Part shown: positions 1 to 9,206 of the stretch, piece after piece | Layout of the letters: each line of letters opens with the position of its first letter | How positions within the stretch are numbered: position 1 is the stretch's first letter | NCBI GenBank assembly: GCA_009782555.1 | Contig: WRIV01000011.1 | Coordinates: forward strand, 30,505-94,504 | Direction of reading: 5' to 3' | DNA length: 64,000 bases | Source of the DNA: Treponema sp. | GTDB taxonomy: Bacteria > Spirochaetota > Spirochaetia > Treponematales > Breznakiellaceae | Made by a program: the position numbers and the translations under genes | Notes under the pieces: generated by a model | Databases searched by the model: none | What the model was told of the DNA's origin: nothing | What the model saw: the letters and a program-made list of their open reading frames with translations, nothing else

Positions 1-360
1 TTTATAGCAATGGTTGGAGACGGGATCAACGATGCTCCGGCGCTGGTTCAGGCGGACATCGGCATTGCTATCGGAAGCGGAACGGACGTAGCGATGGAAT
101 CGGCAAACATTGTTCTTATGCGGAGCGATTTGATGGATGTTCCCACGGCGATCAATTTAAGCAAGCAAACTATCCGCACAATTAAACAAAATTTGTTTTG
201 GGCTTTTGGTTACAATGTTTTGGGCATCCCCATTGCCGCAGGGCTCCTGTACCTTTTTGGCGGCCCACTCCTTAACCCCATGTTTGCCGCCGCCGCCATG
301 AGCATGAGTTCCATATCGGTACTGACCAATGCATTGCGTCTTAAACGATTCAAGTCTTAA
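1..360 (+). CDS. copA: Cu+-transporting P-type ATPase, C-terminal fragment
   Basis: The gene enters from the left edge, open in frame from base 1, so only the last 119 residues are visible. The fragment starts with the P-type ATPase hinge motif [12 protein letters not shown], which coordinates Mg2+ in the P domain. Two membrane helices follow, with the YN pair in the first and MSMSS in the second. These match the copper-binding signatures of the last two helices in P1B-1 ATPases (YN and MxxSS), which export Cu+ across the inner membrane. The phosphorylation, nucleotide-binding and any N-terminal metal-binding domains lie outside the window. Copper specificity is inferred from the helix motifs; a related soft-metal ATPase is the main alternative. 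Confidence 0.88.
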   Translation, partial: FIAMVGDGINDAPALVQADIGIAIGSGTDVAMESANIVLMRSDLMDVPTAINLSKQTIRTIKQNLFWAFGYNVLGIPIAAGLLYLFGGPLLNPMFAAAAMSMSSISVLTNALRLKRFKS

Positions 361-404
361 ATTAAGGCTTTATTGGGTATTACACTCTGCTTTCCACTGG
401 TGAA

Positions 405-1265
405 CTACTCGTACACTTCCACCGGTACCGTTATTTTTACTTTTTCCAATGCTAAACGGAGCAGTGCCGCTCGTTCTTCCAGCAAATCAACAGAAACTGT
501 CCCGGCCAAAGGGTCCTCAGGAGCGGGCCGGGCCTTGCCGTAAATCTGCACTGCCCTGAGCCGGGGGAGGGACATCATTCCGCCTGTACGGCCCGCCGCA
601 GAAAGAGCGGCCAGTTCCGTTACCAGTTGTATCCAAGCGGCGGTTTCTTCCGGCGGCGGCAAAGCACCCTTTACTGCACAGAGCATGGTCTGGATGGTAA
701 AGGGTGCAGACGAAACGGCAAAATTCCGGATGCTGGAAATCAGTTTTTCATAGGGAATATCAGAACGATCCATGACGCGGTACCATGCTTCCGTCCCGGC
801 ATCAAATTTAAGCCAGATATGAAGGTCCAGGTCAGACAGCGCCGCAGTTTTTAGAAATTCAAACAAGACCGGGTTCAACAGCCCCGATCCGTTGGTGATC
901 AGCACCAGTTTTGCTTCGGGAACTAGTTTTGCTCGTATGGCCGCCGCTTCGGCAGTGACTTCCATAAAAAACGGCGCCATGGTTGGTTCACCGTTACCGG
1001 AAAAACAAATATCTTTTATGGCGATGCCATTTTTCTGCGCCTCGATGATTACCGAAGCAAGAACGGCCTTCATTGTCTCCATGTTAAACGTAATGTCCGA
1101 TTCAAAGGGAAAGACTTCGCAATAGGGGCAGTCAAAAGAACAAATTTTGCGGCCGGGAAAGAGATTCACGCCAATGGAAAGCCCTCCGGAACGGCGGGAA
1201 TAGACAGGATAGATTATAGCACCCTCTTCCCTTTCCCGATGATCCGTAATCAATCCGATCATCAT
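405..1265 (-). CDS. Radical SAM protein, COG0731-like
   Basis: A 286-residue protein with a CX3CX2C cluster near residues 43-50 (CSFDCPYC) that would bind the [4Fe-4S] cluster used to cleave S-adenosylmethionine. The segment before it (SGGLSIGVNLFPG) and the later SGNGEPTM glycine-rich stretch fit stand-alone radical SAM proteins related to the wyosine synthase group COG0731. The substrate is not known. It is the last gene of the histidine operon: its start overlaps the hisD stop by 4 bases (ATGA), so translation is probably coupled. A second ATG lies one codon in. Nothing in the sequence ties it chemically to histidine synthesis, so its place in the operon may be only co-expression. Confidence 0.8.
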   Translation of the reverse strand: MMIGLITDHREREEGAIIYPVYSRRSGGLSIGVNLFPGRKICSFDCPYCEVFPFESDITFNMETMKAVLASVIIEAQKNGIAIKDICFSGNGEPTMAPFFMEVTAEAAAIRAKLVPEAKLVLITNGSGLLNPVLFEFLKTAALSDLDLHIWLKFDAGTEAWYRVMDRSDIPYEKLISSIRNFAVSSAPFTIQTMLCAVKGALPPPEETAAWIQLVTELAALSAAGRTGGMMSLPRLRAVQIYGKARPAPEDPLAGTVSVDLLEERAALLRLALEKVKITVPVEVYE

Positions 1266-2686
1266 GAACGCCGTATTGCTGCGGCCCGTACATGCCCAGC
1301 AAGACCTTCGGCCTGGCCCAGAATTTCCGCCGCCCGCCTTGCAGCCTCAAAGCCAACACCGGGAACACAACGCAGAGTGGTAACGGTTTTAAGAAAGTGC
1401 CGTACCGAGAGTCCCCCGGTGTAACGGGCGCTTCCCGAAGTGGGCAGGGTATGGTTAATCCCCGCACTGTAATCTCCTAATACCTCTGCGGCCAGGGACC
1501 CGGCAAACAGGGATCCGTAATTTTTTAGGCCCCTAATTTTTCCGCTGGAAATCCAGGAACCGGGATCTTCAGAATGCAGTTCCAGATGCTCAGGAGCAAT
1601 AGTATTGGCAATGTGAATAGCCTCTTCCTTCGTTTGGTAAACAATAATAAGGCCCCCCGCATCCAGGGAAGTCCATATTGTTTTCTCTGATTCTTTCTCT
1701 GATCCCTTGTAATGGTCAGACAATGATTTAAACTGTTTTTCCAGGGCTGTCTTGATTTTTTCCGCCATACTACGGCTGGGAACCAAGGCGCGGGCCCTGG
1801 CATCTGGATCATGCTCCGCCTGGGCCAGCATATCAGCGGCGGCCAGGTTCGGCATTCCTGAGTCCGGCTTTCCGTCACCCCCCGCCTCTGCTGAGTTTTC
1901 ATCAATGATAACCAGTACATCCGTAGGACCGGCTACCAAATCAATTCCCACTTCGCCAAACAGCATACGTTTTGCCGCCGCCACATACTTATTTCCCGGC
2001 CCAACGATAACGCTTGCTCTGGGAACTGATTCAGTCCCAATCGCCAGGGCGGCGATTGCCTGGGCACCGCCTGCGGCAAATATCCGAAATCTTGTATCGT
2101 TTACAGTCTGAGGAAATTTTGCCTTGCCGATCCTTGCAGCCAGGGCAGCGGCGGCAAGGATACGCCGGTCGGGAAAACCGTCTTCCATGGGCGGCGATGC
2201 AAGAACAATTTCTTCTACTCCAGCGGCCATGGCGGGAATCACACCCATCAACACAGAAGAAAAAAGAGGGAAACGTCCGGCGGGCACATAAACCGCTGCC
2301 CTTTCCACAGGAATCACTTTTTGCCCGGTAAAAAGCCCTTCTTCCATTTCGATTTCAAATTCTGTAAATTGTTTCCTCTGTAGTTCCGCAAATGTACCAA
2401 TATGGCGGGCCGCCAGTTCCATTGCTGCGGATGTTTCTTTTTCTGTTTCGCAAAAGTTTTTCCAGGCAGCCTCCGCCATGCTAAAGGGAACCTCAAGTTG
2501 TTCCGGCGAACTTTTTTCAAAACGTTCTGCATAGCGGCGGATCGCAGCATCGCCTTCACTGCGGACAGTTTCTATAATTTCACGAACAGTGGAATCAATG
2601 GAATTCGATTCAGCAATCCGGGCAGAGTCAGGCCGGCTTTGCTTTTTCCAGTAATCATCAAACTGCGCTGCATCTATGATCTGCAT
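1262..2686 (-). CDS. hisD: Histidinol dehydrogenase
   Basis: HisD carries out the last two NAD+-dependent oxidations, L-histidinol to histidinal to histidine, in the cytoplasm as a zinc enzyme. The 474 residues are slightly longer than the usual ~430. Visible family motifs include the GPGNKYV nucleotide segment, the AGPTDVLV stretch, ADMLAQAEHD with its zinc-ligand Gln and His, and TIAPEHLE with the later catalytic His. A low-complexity insert with acidic and Gly residues around position 270 (SAEAGGDGKPDSGMPN) accounts for some of the extra length. The start lies inside the hisC 3' end (13-base overlap) and the stop overlaps the radical SAM gene start. Confidence 0.96.
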   Translation of the reverse strand: MQIIDAAQFDDYWKKQSRPDSARIAESNSIDSTVREIIETVRSEGDAAIRRYAERFEKSSPEQLEVPFSMAEAAWKNFCETEKETSAAMELAARHIGTFAELQRKQFTEFEIEMEEGLFTGQKVIPVERAAVYVPAGRFPLFSSVLMGVIPAMAAGVEEIVLASPPMEDGFPDRRILAAAALAARIGKAKFPQTVNDTRFRIFAAGGAQAIAALAIGTESVPRASVIVGPGNKYVAAAKRMLFGEVGIDLVAGPTDVLVIIDENSAEAGGDGKPDSGMPNLAAADMLAQAEHDPDARARALVPSRSMAEKIKTALEKQFKSLSDHYKGSEKESEKTIWTSLDAGGLIIVYQTKEEAIHIANTIAPEHLELHSEDPGSWISSGKIRGLKNYGSLFAGSLAAEVLGDYSAGINHTLPTSGSARYTGGLSVRHFLKTVTTLRCVPGVGFEAARRAAEILGQAEGLAGHVRAAAIRRS

Positions 2687-3780
2687 ATTATGGCCTTACA
2701 GGCGGCAAGAAACGCATCCATATCATCATCAGTTCCTATGCTTACCCTCAGATAATCGGCGGTACGGTGCTTGTTAAAATGGCGGACCAGAATACCCTTG
2801 TCGCGTAGCGATTGAAACAACGCAGCGCCGCTTATGCCGGGTTTTGTTATAAACAAAAAATTTGCCTTTGAGGGGATTACTTCAAAACCCATCGTTTCAA
2901 GAGCGGCCGCAGTCCGTTCCCTGGCTGCAATTACCTTTTGGTTTATTCTGTCATAGTAGGGCCTGTTTAAAACCGCAGCAGCTCCTCCGGCCAGGGCCAG
3001 GGCATCCATGGTATAGGAATTAAAGGAATCCCGCACCCGGAAAAGCCCTTCTATCAGTTTTTCGCTGCCTATGGCAAAACCAACACGGAGTCCTGCTAAA
3101 GATGCGGACTTAGACATGGTGTGAACAGTAAGCAGATTAGGATGATCCGCAATATGAGGAACCATGGATTCGGCGCCAAAGGCAGTATAGGCTTCGTCCA
3201 CAATGAGTACCTTATTGTCTCGCTCAAGATTCCGGGCAAGCTGCAAGAAATCTGATGCCGGAAGGGCGCGCCCCGTGGGAGCATTGGGGTTGGGGATGAT
3301 CACTCCTCCGGCAGGGATAGCATAATCGCCCAGATTGATTGAAAAATCTTCCCGCAGCAGAATGGTCCTAAATGGAATACCCCAGAGTTGAGCATAGACC
3401 GGATAAAAACTGTAGGTAATATCGGGGAACAGTATCGCTTGATAGTCCGCCGAACCGATCAGCGAATTTGAACTCGATTCAAAAAAAGCGCCAAAGGCAA
3501 AGGCCAACACTTCATCGGAGCCATTGCCGGGAAAAACCTGGGACGGCTTAACACCGTAGGCATCGGCAACGGCTTCCCGAAATTTTAAACAAAGCGGATC
3601 GGGATAAAGCCGTAGTGATTCCCCTCCGGACAATATTTCTTCTATGGCGGAAATAACCTTTGGCGAAGGAGGATAGGGATTCTCGTTGGTGTTGAGCTTT
3701 ATTAACTTCCGGTCCCGGGGCTGTTCGCCGGGCACATAGGGCGATATTCCGGCGGCCCGGCTGTTCCAAAAAACGCTCAT
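2674..3780 (-). CDS. hisC: Histidinol-phosphate aminotransferase
   Basis: A PLP-dependent class I/II aminotransferase of 368 residues that converts imidazole-acetol phosphate and glutamate to histidinol phosphate. The family pattern is clear: NTNENPYPPSP near the N-terminus, FPGNGSDEVL for cofactor phosphate binding, NPNAPTGR, VDEAYTAF, and SKSASLAGLRVG containing the Schiff-base lysine, with the C-terminal LRVSIGT arginine that binds substrate. The start overlaps the hisA/I/E stop by 4 bases and the end overlaps hisD by 13 bases, so this is a tightly coupled operon gene. Confidence 0.96.
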   Translation of the reverse strand: MSVFWNSRAAGISPYVPGEQPRDRKLIKLNTNENPYPPSPKVISAIEEILSGGESLRLYPDPLCLKFREAVADAYGVKPSQVFPGNGSDEVLAFAFGAFFESSSNSLIGSADYQAILFPDITYSFYPVYAQLWGIPFRTILLREDFSINLGDYAIPAGGVIIPNPNAPTGRALPASDFLQLARNLERDNKVLIVDEAYTAFGAESMVPHIADHPNLLTVHTMSKSASLAGLRVGFAIGSEKLIEGLFRVRDSFNSYTMDALALAGGAAAVLNRPYYDRINQKVIAARERTAAALETMGFEVIPSKANFLFITKPGISGAALFQSLRDKGILVRHFNKHRTADYLRVSIGTDDDMDAFLAACKAIICRS

Positions 3781-5105
3781 TTTTTATGCCGCCGGTCCAG
3801 TTCATCAAGAACTTCCGCCGCCGTTACTCCTTCCCGGGTCATAAGGGCCGTAGCAAAAAAGATTAGGTCCGCCGCTTCCCAGACCTTTTCATCATGGGTT
3901 TTGGCAGTACAAAGTTCTTCCGCTTCTTCCATAATTTTTTCGCGAACCAGCCGGTCATCCAGGGTGGCAGTATAGGAACCGGGCAGGGGATTGCGGAACC
4001 GATCTGCTATTATTGACTGCAAAAAGTCCCAGGTGAAACGGCGATCTACACCGAAGCAGGACCACGCTCCGGTATGGCAAACCGGACCGGCGGGTTCCAC
4101 TACGGCCAACAGAGCATCCCTGTCACAGTCCGCCCTAAGGCGAAGCAGTTTTAAAGTATGGCCAGAGCTTTCTCCCTTCATCCACAGTTTGTTCCTTGTC
4201 CGGCTGTGAAAGCAAAGATTTCCCCTTTTAAAACTTTCGGCCGCCGCTTCCCTATCAGAAAAGCCCGTCATTAAAACCTGACCATCGGAACCTTGAGCAA
4301 TCACCGGTAATAAGCCTTCAGTTTTTTTCCAGTTGAGGGAACGAATAAAGGCATCGGCCAGGTTTATCTTCCCCGTATAGAGGCCCATGCCAAGCTGTAC
4401 ATCACAACCCATGGCGGCCAGCGCTTCAATCTCTTCCAGAGTAGAAACACCCCCCGCAGCGGTGATTCGGCAGTTCTCCCCCGCCACATCACAAAGCTGC
4501 TTAACCGGTTCCAGATCCATGCCTTCCATGGTTCCTTCCCGGTCCACGCAGGTAAAAAGCAATTCCGAAGCATAAGGAGAGACTTCAGCGGCGGTTTCAA
4601 TCAGCGGAAGACTCGTGGAAGTTTTCCAGCCGTCAACGGTGATTTCATAACCCGGTGCTTCGCCGTTTTCCGTTTTTTTTGCGTCCACCGCAATAATAAC
4701 CCGTTCCCGGCCTATTTTTTTTACCAGCGTTTCCAAAAAATATTTATTCAGGGTAAACTCGCCGCCGGGTTTCCCCGTGCCCTTTTTTGCCGGATCACGG
4801 AAAGCCATAGATCCAATGATGATTTTCCGCGCCCCAAGGCTTATCAGTTCCTGTGCCTGTTCCGGCGTCCTAATGCCGCCGCCTACCCTGCATTCGGCCT
4901 TTCGGAGCAGCCCCTTGATCAGCTCCGCATTGTTTCCCTTTCCCATGGCGGCATCCAGGTCAATCACCGCCACTTCGCCGTAACGGTCAAATTCTTCCGC
5001 CAGCTCTACGGCATTATCCCGCTGCAGAACCAGATCCGATCCCTGCCGGAGCTGTACCACCCTGCCATCCTGTACATCAATCGAAGCAATCACCATCTGA
5101 TACAA
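3777..5105 (-). CDS. hisAIE: HisA-HisI-HisE fusion protein
   Basis: One open frame of 442 residues holds three histidine enzymes. Residues ~1-258 are a HisA (ProFAR isomerase) barrel, with the catalytic Asp at position 10 (ASIDVQDG) and VGGGIRT and AAGGVST phosphate-binding loops. Residues ~264-352 are HisI (phosphoribosyl-AMP cyclohydrolase): [20 protein letters not shown] and [12 protein letters not shown] contain the metal and catalytic residues. Residues ~360-442 are HisE (phosphoribosyl-ATP pyrophosphatase), with the acidic metal-binding helices [10 protein letters not shown] and EAADLIFF. HisI-HisE fusions are common; having HisA on the same chain is not. The fusion would carry steps 2, 3 and 4 of the pathway. 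It overlaps hisF by 16 bases and hisC by 4. Confidence 0.92.
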   Translation of the reverse strand: MYQMVIASIDVQDGRVVQLRQGSDLVLQRDNAVELAEEFDRYGEVAVIDLDAAMGKGNNAELIKGLLRKAECRVGGGIRTPEQAQELISLGARKIIIGSMAFRDPAKKGTGKPGGEFTLNKYFLETLVKKIGRERVIIAVDAKKTENGEAPGYEITVDGWKTSTSLPLIETAAEVSPYASELLFTCVDREGTMEGMDLEPVKQLCDVAGENCRITAAGGVSTLEEIEALAAMGCDVQLGMGLYTGKINLADAFIRSLNWKKTEGLLPVIAQGSDGQVLMTGFSDREAAAESFKRGNLCFHSRTRNKLWMKGESSGHTLKLLRLRADCDRDALLAVVEPAGPVCHTGAWSCFGVDRRFTWDFLQSIIADRFRNPLPGSYTATLDDRLVREKIMEEAEELCTAKTHDEKVWEAADLIFFATALMTREGVTAAEVLDELDRRHKK

Positions 5106-5860
5106 ATTCCTTTTAAGTCAAGATATTTCTTTATTTCCGGTATGGTAGTTTTCCCAAAATGGAGGATGGATGCCGCTAATGCTGCGTCCGCTCCATCCGC
5201 ACCATTGCCGCCGAGCAGTACGCTGGTGATCTGATCCAGGGTTCCAGCACCGCCGGAAGCAATAACCGGCAAGGATACCGCACCAAGGATCATCCTGGTA
5301 AGTTCCAGATCGTAGCCTTCGCCAGTACCATCAGCATCGATGGAATTGAGAAGTATTTCACCAGCCCCCAGTTCCGCTGCCTGCACCGCCCACTGAACAG
5401 CATCAATACCCGTATCGGTTCTGCCGCCGTGAGACCAGGCATGCCAGCGTCCCGGATCGGCCCGGGCAGCATCTATAGAAAGAACCACACACTGGCTGCC
5501 GTAGGCTTTTGCCATTTCACCAAGAAGTTCGGGCCGCTGGAGTGCCGAAGTACAAACCGAAACTTTATCGGCGCCGGCGTTCATTGCCTCCCGCATATCA
5601 TCCACCGTGCGAATTCCGCCGCCGACGCAGAGAGGTATAAATACTTCCGCCGCAACCTGCCGCACTACATCCAGCAAAGTTGCCCGGCTCTTGTACGATG
5701 CGCCGATATCTAGAAAAATTAGCTCATCGGCTCCTTCATCGTTGTACCGCCGGGCCAATTCCACCGGATCTCCCGCATCCTGAATACCTTTAAACTGTAC
5801 TCCCTTAACGACCCTGCCGTCATCAACATCAAGGCATGGGATGATCCGTTTAGCCTGCAT
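5090..5860 (-). CDS. hisF: Imidazole glycerol phosphate synthase, cyclase subunit
   Basis: HisF is a TIM barrel that uses ammonia from HisH to form imidazole glycerol phosphate and AICAR from PRFAR. The 256-residue length is typical. The N-terminal [15 protein letters not shown] carries the first catalytic Asp, and LSIDAAR the second. CVGGGIRT and ASGGAGT are the two phosphate-binding loops, consistent with the duplicated half-barrel. Its glutaminase partner hisH lies upstream across a 97-base gap that holds a 31-base inverted repeat. This is the only sizeable gap in the operon after hisG. Confidence 0.97.
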   Translation of the reverse strand: MQAKRIIPCLDVDDGRVVKGVQFKGIQDAGDPVELARRYNDEGADELIFLDIGASYKSRATLLDVVRQVAAEVFIPLCVGGGIRTVDDMREAMNAGADKVSVCTSALQRPELLGEMAKAYGSQCVVLSIDAARADPGRWHAWSHGGRTDTGIDAVQWAVQAAELGAGEILLNSIDADGTGEGYDLELTRMILGAVSLPVIASGGAGTLDQITSVLLGGNGADGADAALAASILHFGKTTIPEIKKYLDLKGICIRW

Positions 5861-5905
5861 TACCAGACCAGTCTATCAAAAACCGGTGCTTTTTTCCAGA
5901 TGAAC

Positions 5906-5936
5906 TTTTTCCAAAACCCTGTTAGTTTTGGAAAAA
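5906..5936. repeat. Intergenic hairpin, 12-bp stem with 7-nt loop
   Basis: A perfect inverted repeat lies between hisH and hisF. The left arm is TTTTTCCAAAAC (5906-5917), the loop is CCTGTTA (5918-5924) and the right arm is GTTTTGGAAAAA (5925-5936). The AT-rich stem is not a classical terminator because no GC-rich stem is followed by a T run. Near-identical architecture recurs at 18959-18989 and, degenerate and inverted, at 21908-21939, which suggests a small interspersed element. Confidence 0.75.
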
Positions 5937-5957
5937 CTCAGATTAAATAGTTTTGCC

Positions 5958-6596
5958 TTACATTTGTATCCAGTTCTCCAGCAGCTTTAGTCCTGCGGTT
6001 CCCGATTTTTCAGGATGAAACTGTACTGCCGCCAGGTTTCCCCATTCCACCGCGGAACAGTACCGCACATAGTATTCGGTTTCCGCAGCGGTTACAGAAT
6101 CATCAGCCGGATCGGCATAATATGAATGAATATAGTAAAAAAATGCGTTTTCTGGCATCCCCCGGAAGAGTTTAGAGTCCGGCATATGGGAGGTCTGGTT
6201 CCAGCCGATCTGGGGCACCTTGCGGCCCGGAAAACGTTTCACTATTCCCTTTAGTACTCCCAAACCTTTAACTGCCCCTGCGGTTGAATTGCTGTCCGCC
6301 ATATAACCCGCTTCCTCTGAGTATTCAAACAAAAGCTGTAAGCCTATGCAGATTCCCAGAAAAGGCCTTTCCGCGGAAATCCATTCCCTCAGTGCCTGAT
6401 CATAGCCGGAATGTTTCAGACTTTCCATAACCGTTGCAAAGTGTCCGTCTCCGGGAAAAATTATTTTTTCAAAGGGCGTTTTCGACAAGACAAATTCTTC
6501 CGGTCCTGCGGCAAAACGAGCCGGCACTCCCAGCCGTTTTAAAGCGTTCATCACCGAGCCAAGATTGCCTGCGCCGTAATTTACAATTCCAATCAC
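5958..6596 (-). CDS. hisH: Imidazole glycerol phosphate synthase, glutamine amidotransferase subunit
   Basis: A class I glutaminase of 212 residues that releases ammonia from glutamine and channels it to HisF. The N-terminal MIGIVNYGAGNLGSV is a family hallmark. GICIGLQLLF contains the nucleophilic Cys, and QFHPEKSG supplies the His and Glu of the triad. The start overlaps the hisB stop by 4 bases (ATGA). Confidence 0.97.
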   Translation of the reverse strand: MIGIVNYGAGNLGSVMNALKRLGVPARFAAGPEEFVLSKTPFEKIIFPGDGHFATVMESLKHSGYDQALREWISAERPFLGICIGLQLLFEYSEEAGYMADSNSTAGAVKGLGVLKGIVKRFPGRKVPQIGWNQTSHMPDSKLFRGMPENAFFYYIHSYYADPADDSVTAAETEYYVRYCSAVEWGNLAAVQFHPEKSGTAGLKLLENWIQM

Positions 6597-7225
6597 ACAA
6601 GAACGCCCTTGGTAGAGGGGATGGTTTCCGCAGCCCGGCAGTCAATCTCGCAGGCTTGCCGCAGGGCCCGAGCCGCCGCTTTATAGAGGGCTTCGATTTT
6701 GTGGTGATCGCTTCTGCCCCGGAGTATTTCCAGGTGCAGGGTAAGAGCAGCGGCGGAAACAAAACCCTGCCAAAAATCTTCCGCCGTATCGGTTTGAAAA
6801 GCGCCGGTTTCCGTCATTTCTCCTGAATTGGTTTCCTGAGCCGCCACCAAGGGCACACCGGAAAGCTGCGCATCAAACACCAGGAAAGCCCGGCCCGAAA
6901 TATCTACAGCCGCTCTGGCCAAGGTTTCGTCCATGGGGTAAAGGCAGGAAGCGCAGCGAACTATGCCCCGCTTGTCCCCCAGGGCTTTAGCAAAACACTG
7001 ACCCAGCACAATACCGGTATCTTCTACCAAATGATGCTGATCCACCTCCAGGTCTCCGGATGCCATTATCTCCAAATCAAAAAGGCCGTGCCTGGCAAAG
7101 GTATTGAGCATATGTTTCATAAAGCCGATTGGATAATCAAGCTGTGCTTCGCCGCGGCCGTCTAAATTCAACATAATAGAAATATCCGTTTCTCCGGTGG
7201 TCCGTTTTATTGCTGCTTGTCTCAA
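6593..7225 (-). CDS. hisB: Imidazoleglycerol-phosphate dehydratase
   Basis: A Mn2+-dependent dehydratase of 210 residues forming imidazole-acetol phosphate. The metal-binding histidine motifs are present: FMKHMLNTFARHG, DQHHLVEDTGI and the C-terminal DHHKIEALYKA. It is the monofunctional form, with no histidinol-phosphatase domain, and no stand-alone HisN/HisJ phosphatase is visible in the window, so that step must be encoded elsewhere. It follows hisG by 33 bases and overlaps hisH by 4. Confidence 0.96.
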   Translation of the reverse strand: MRQAAIKRTTGETDISIMLNLDGRGEAQLDYPIGFMKHMLNTFARHGLFDLEIMASGDLEVDQHHLVEDTGIVLGQCFAKALGDKRGIVRCASCLYPMDETLARAAVDISGRAFLVFDAQLSGVPLVAAQETNSGEMTETGAFQTDTAEDFWQGFVSAAALTLHLEILRGRSDHHKIEALYKAAARALRQACEIDCRAAETIPSTKGVLV

Positions 7226-7258
7226 TTCAATCTCCTCTCTTTAGCGCCGGAATTTCCT

Positions 7259-8113
7259 TTAAGGAACAACTTTCCGCAAATCGTATTCTACAATGTCGGC
7301 GGCACCAAGTTTTTTTAAGCGGGGAATCAGATCAGGAATTTCGTTCTTTTTTACGGCAATTTTTACCGCATAACCCTTTTCGCCGTACAGGGGAGAAACG
7401 GTGGGGCTGCACATGGCAGGAAGGGATGCAGCGATTTCTTCAAAATTGTTTTTGGGAAGATTCATCTCCAGCATCACCCTTTCCCTTCCATCAAGGACTG
7501 ATTGAAAAAGCATGATCAGTTCTTCTATGCGGCTGCGTTTCCCCTTGTCTGCCATAGCCGTTTTGGAAGCGGCAAAACGGGTGGATGATTCCAGCAAAGT
7601 ATCCACAATACGCAGGCCATTGTCTTTAAGTGTCCGCCCGGTGGAAGTATTATCGATGATCATGTCCGCATCATCCGGCGGAAATACTTCGGTAGCACCA
7701 TAGGTGCGGAGTATACGGAATGAGTAACCTTGTTTTGAAAGCCATTCTTCCGCTAGGTTTACATATTCGGTGGCAACCACCAGTTTCTTTTGCCGCAGCT
7801 TTTCCTTGTCGTATATCGAAGGAACCGCCGCTACAATCCTGACCTTGTCAAAACCAAGGTCAAGCAATTCTTCTACATCGGCACCACTTTCTTTTACCCA
7901 ATCGATACCAGTAAAACCTGCATCATGACTTCCCAGTTCCAATAGTTCCCCCACATTTTGGGGTTTCATGATCTTGATGTCCAGCCAATCCGCGGAAACA
8001 ACCGGCCTATAGGTTCTGTCCGTCATAGCCAGGGGAAATCCTGCATCCGCAAAGAGCTGGGTTACATTTTCACATATACGACCTTTGGGAAGAAGGACTC
8101 TGAGTTTTTCCAT
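7259..8113 (-). CDS. hisG: ATP phosphoribosyltransferase, long form
   Basis: The first enzyme of histidine synthesis joins ATP and PRPP. The start was placed at 8113, where MEKLRVLLPKGR matches the family N-terminus and an AAGGA ribosome-binding site lies about 10 bases upstream. An in-frame 17-residue extension to 8164 is not family-like. At 284 residues it is the long form (HisG-L). The PRPP-binding segment ADMIIDNTSTGRTLK is seen, followed by a ~75-residue C-terminal ACT-like domain that gives histidine feedback inhibition without HisZ, and no hisZ is present. It is the first his gene. The 100 bases upstream contain GCTGC/GCAGC inverted repeats but no histidine-rich leader peptide. Confidence 0.95.
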   Translation of the reverse strand: MEKLRVLLPKGRICENVTQLFADAGFPLAMTDRTYRPVVSADWLDIKIMKPQNVGELLELGSHDAGFTGIDWVKESGADVEELLDLGFDKVRIVAAVPSIYDKEKLRQKKLVVATEYVNLAEEWLSKQGYSFRILRTYGATEVFPPDDADMIIDNTSTGRTLKDNGLRIVDTLLESSTRFAASKTAMADKGKRSRIEELIMLFQSVLDGRERVMLEMNLPKNNFEEIAASLPAMCSPTVSPLYGEKGYAVKIAVKKNEIPDLIPRLKKLGAADIVEYDLRKVVP

Positions 8114-8213
8114 GCACACGCCGATCCTTGCTCTTAAAATTGCTGCACAGCAGCTTCTCTGCAATAATTACATTACGCTCGCAGGCTGAAGAGCTGCACA
8201 TACTTTTACCGTA

Positions 8214-9206
8214 TCACAAAGACCGGTCTTTGGGTAGGAGATCGTAGAAGGTTTCCGTCCGCAGCCCTGTCAAAGCCTCGAATTCTTTTTGCAGTACAGC
8301 ACTGCGCCTGCCGAAGATGCCGGGGTTTGCCGCAAGAAATGCAGTAAATGCACCGGTATTGCCTTTGTGGAATGCCGAATACCAGATCATGATATAGTCC
8401 CGAAAGTATTGGTCCGTTTCTTCGGGGGGCTGCTGGAGCAGGTATGCGGCGGTTTCGAAAGCCAGAAGCTGCGGGTCTTCCAGAACATTGTATTCCCGGT
8501 AGGTCAGGGCATCCCTCAAAAATTCCTTTTCTTTGGTGCTTAGGGAATCAAAAAAATTCACAAAAAAGTCCTGCAGTTCAGGCATGATAAAAATCAGTCC
8601 GTGAACAGTTTCATGGGCAAAGTACACCGGAAGCCTGTCCCTGGATTCAATGGAAAAGCCGAGCAGGGCTCCCTCCCCTTCCGTATAGCGGCCCCTTTCG
8701 TTTCTGATGATCCCCTGGGACACAAGCAAATCCCTAAGAAATATCTCATCTTCGTTAAGGGGAAAGATCTGTTCCCGGGCCAGGTCAAAAAAAGCCGCCA
8801 GGTCCCTGGCGCGGTAATCGTGGGCAAACCAGTCCCGCAGTCCGGAAATCTCTTCGTCCCGGGCCAGCCTTCCGGCAAAACCGGGTTTTTCCGTAAAAAA
8901 AGCGATGCGTTTTAAAAACCGGGATTGGACAGCAAAATTTTCTGTAATAAGGTATAGTAGGCTAGGGTACAGGTTATGGGAAAAAATTTCATATTCGGGA
9001 TTACGCCAAAATGAACAGGGATGGTGCAGCATAGTTTTCAGATCAGCGGCGATGGGAATACTGCCTTCGGGCCGGATCTCAATTTTGAGATTGGGGTCCG
9101 CTGTCGGAGTTTCGCCCGCCGCTGTTTTGTCATCGGTACCGGGAAGAGGTTTTCCACCGCAGGAAAGAACTACTGCCAAAAACAGCGCTGTAAACAGCAG
9201 TTTCAT
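8214..9206 (-). CDS. Putative lipoprotein with HExxH metallopeptidase motif
   Basis: A 330-residue protein with a lipoprotein signal ending in VVLSCGG, so it is probably anchored at the cell surface or on the periplasmic face of a membrane. The central segment [14 protein letters not shown] contains HETVH, the HExxH zinc motif of gluzincin-type peptidases. A glutamate in [11 protein letters not shown] about 55 residues later could be the third ligand. The family was not recognised beyond this; aminopeptidase-like activity is a hypothesis. The start codon overlaps the rpoC stop by 4 bases (ATGA), so it is translationally coupled to RNA polymerase, an odd partner for a secreted protein. Confidence 0.75.
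   Translation of the reverse strand: MKLLFTALFLAVVLSCGGKPLPGTDDKTAAGETPTADPNLKIEIRPEGSIPIAADLKTMLHHPCSFWRNPEYEIFSHNLYPSLLYLITENFAVQSRFLKRIAFFTEKPGFAGRLARDEEISGLRDWFAHDYRARDLAAFFDLAREQIFPLNEDEIFLRDLLVSQGIIRNERGRYTEGEGALLGFSIESRDRLPVYFAHETVHGLIFIMPELQDFFVNFFDSLSTKEKEFLRDALTYREYNVLEDPQLLAFETAAYLLQQPPEETDQYFRDYIMIWYSAFHKGNTGAFTAFLAANPGIFGRRSAVLQKEFEALTGLRTETFYDLLPKDRSL

Noticed and set aside
8114..8213. Possible his leader-peptide attenuator before hisG
   Set aside because: GCTGC/GCAGC repeats can pair in two ways, but no short frame with a run of His codons and no T-run terminator are present.
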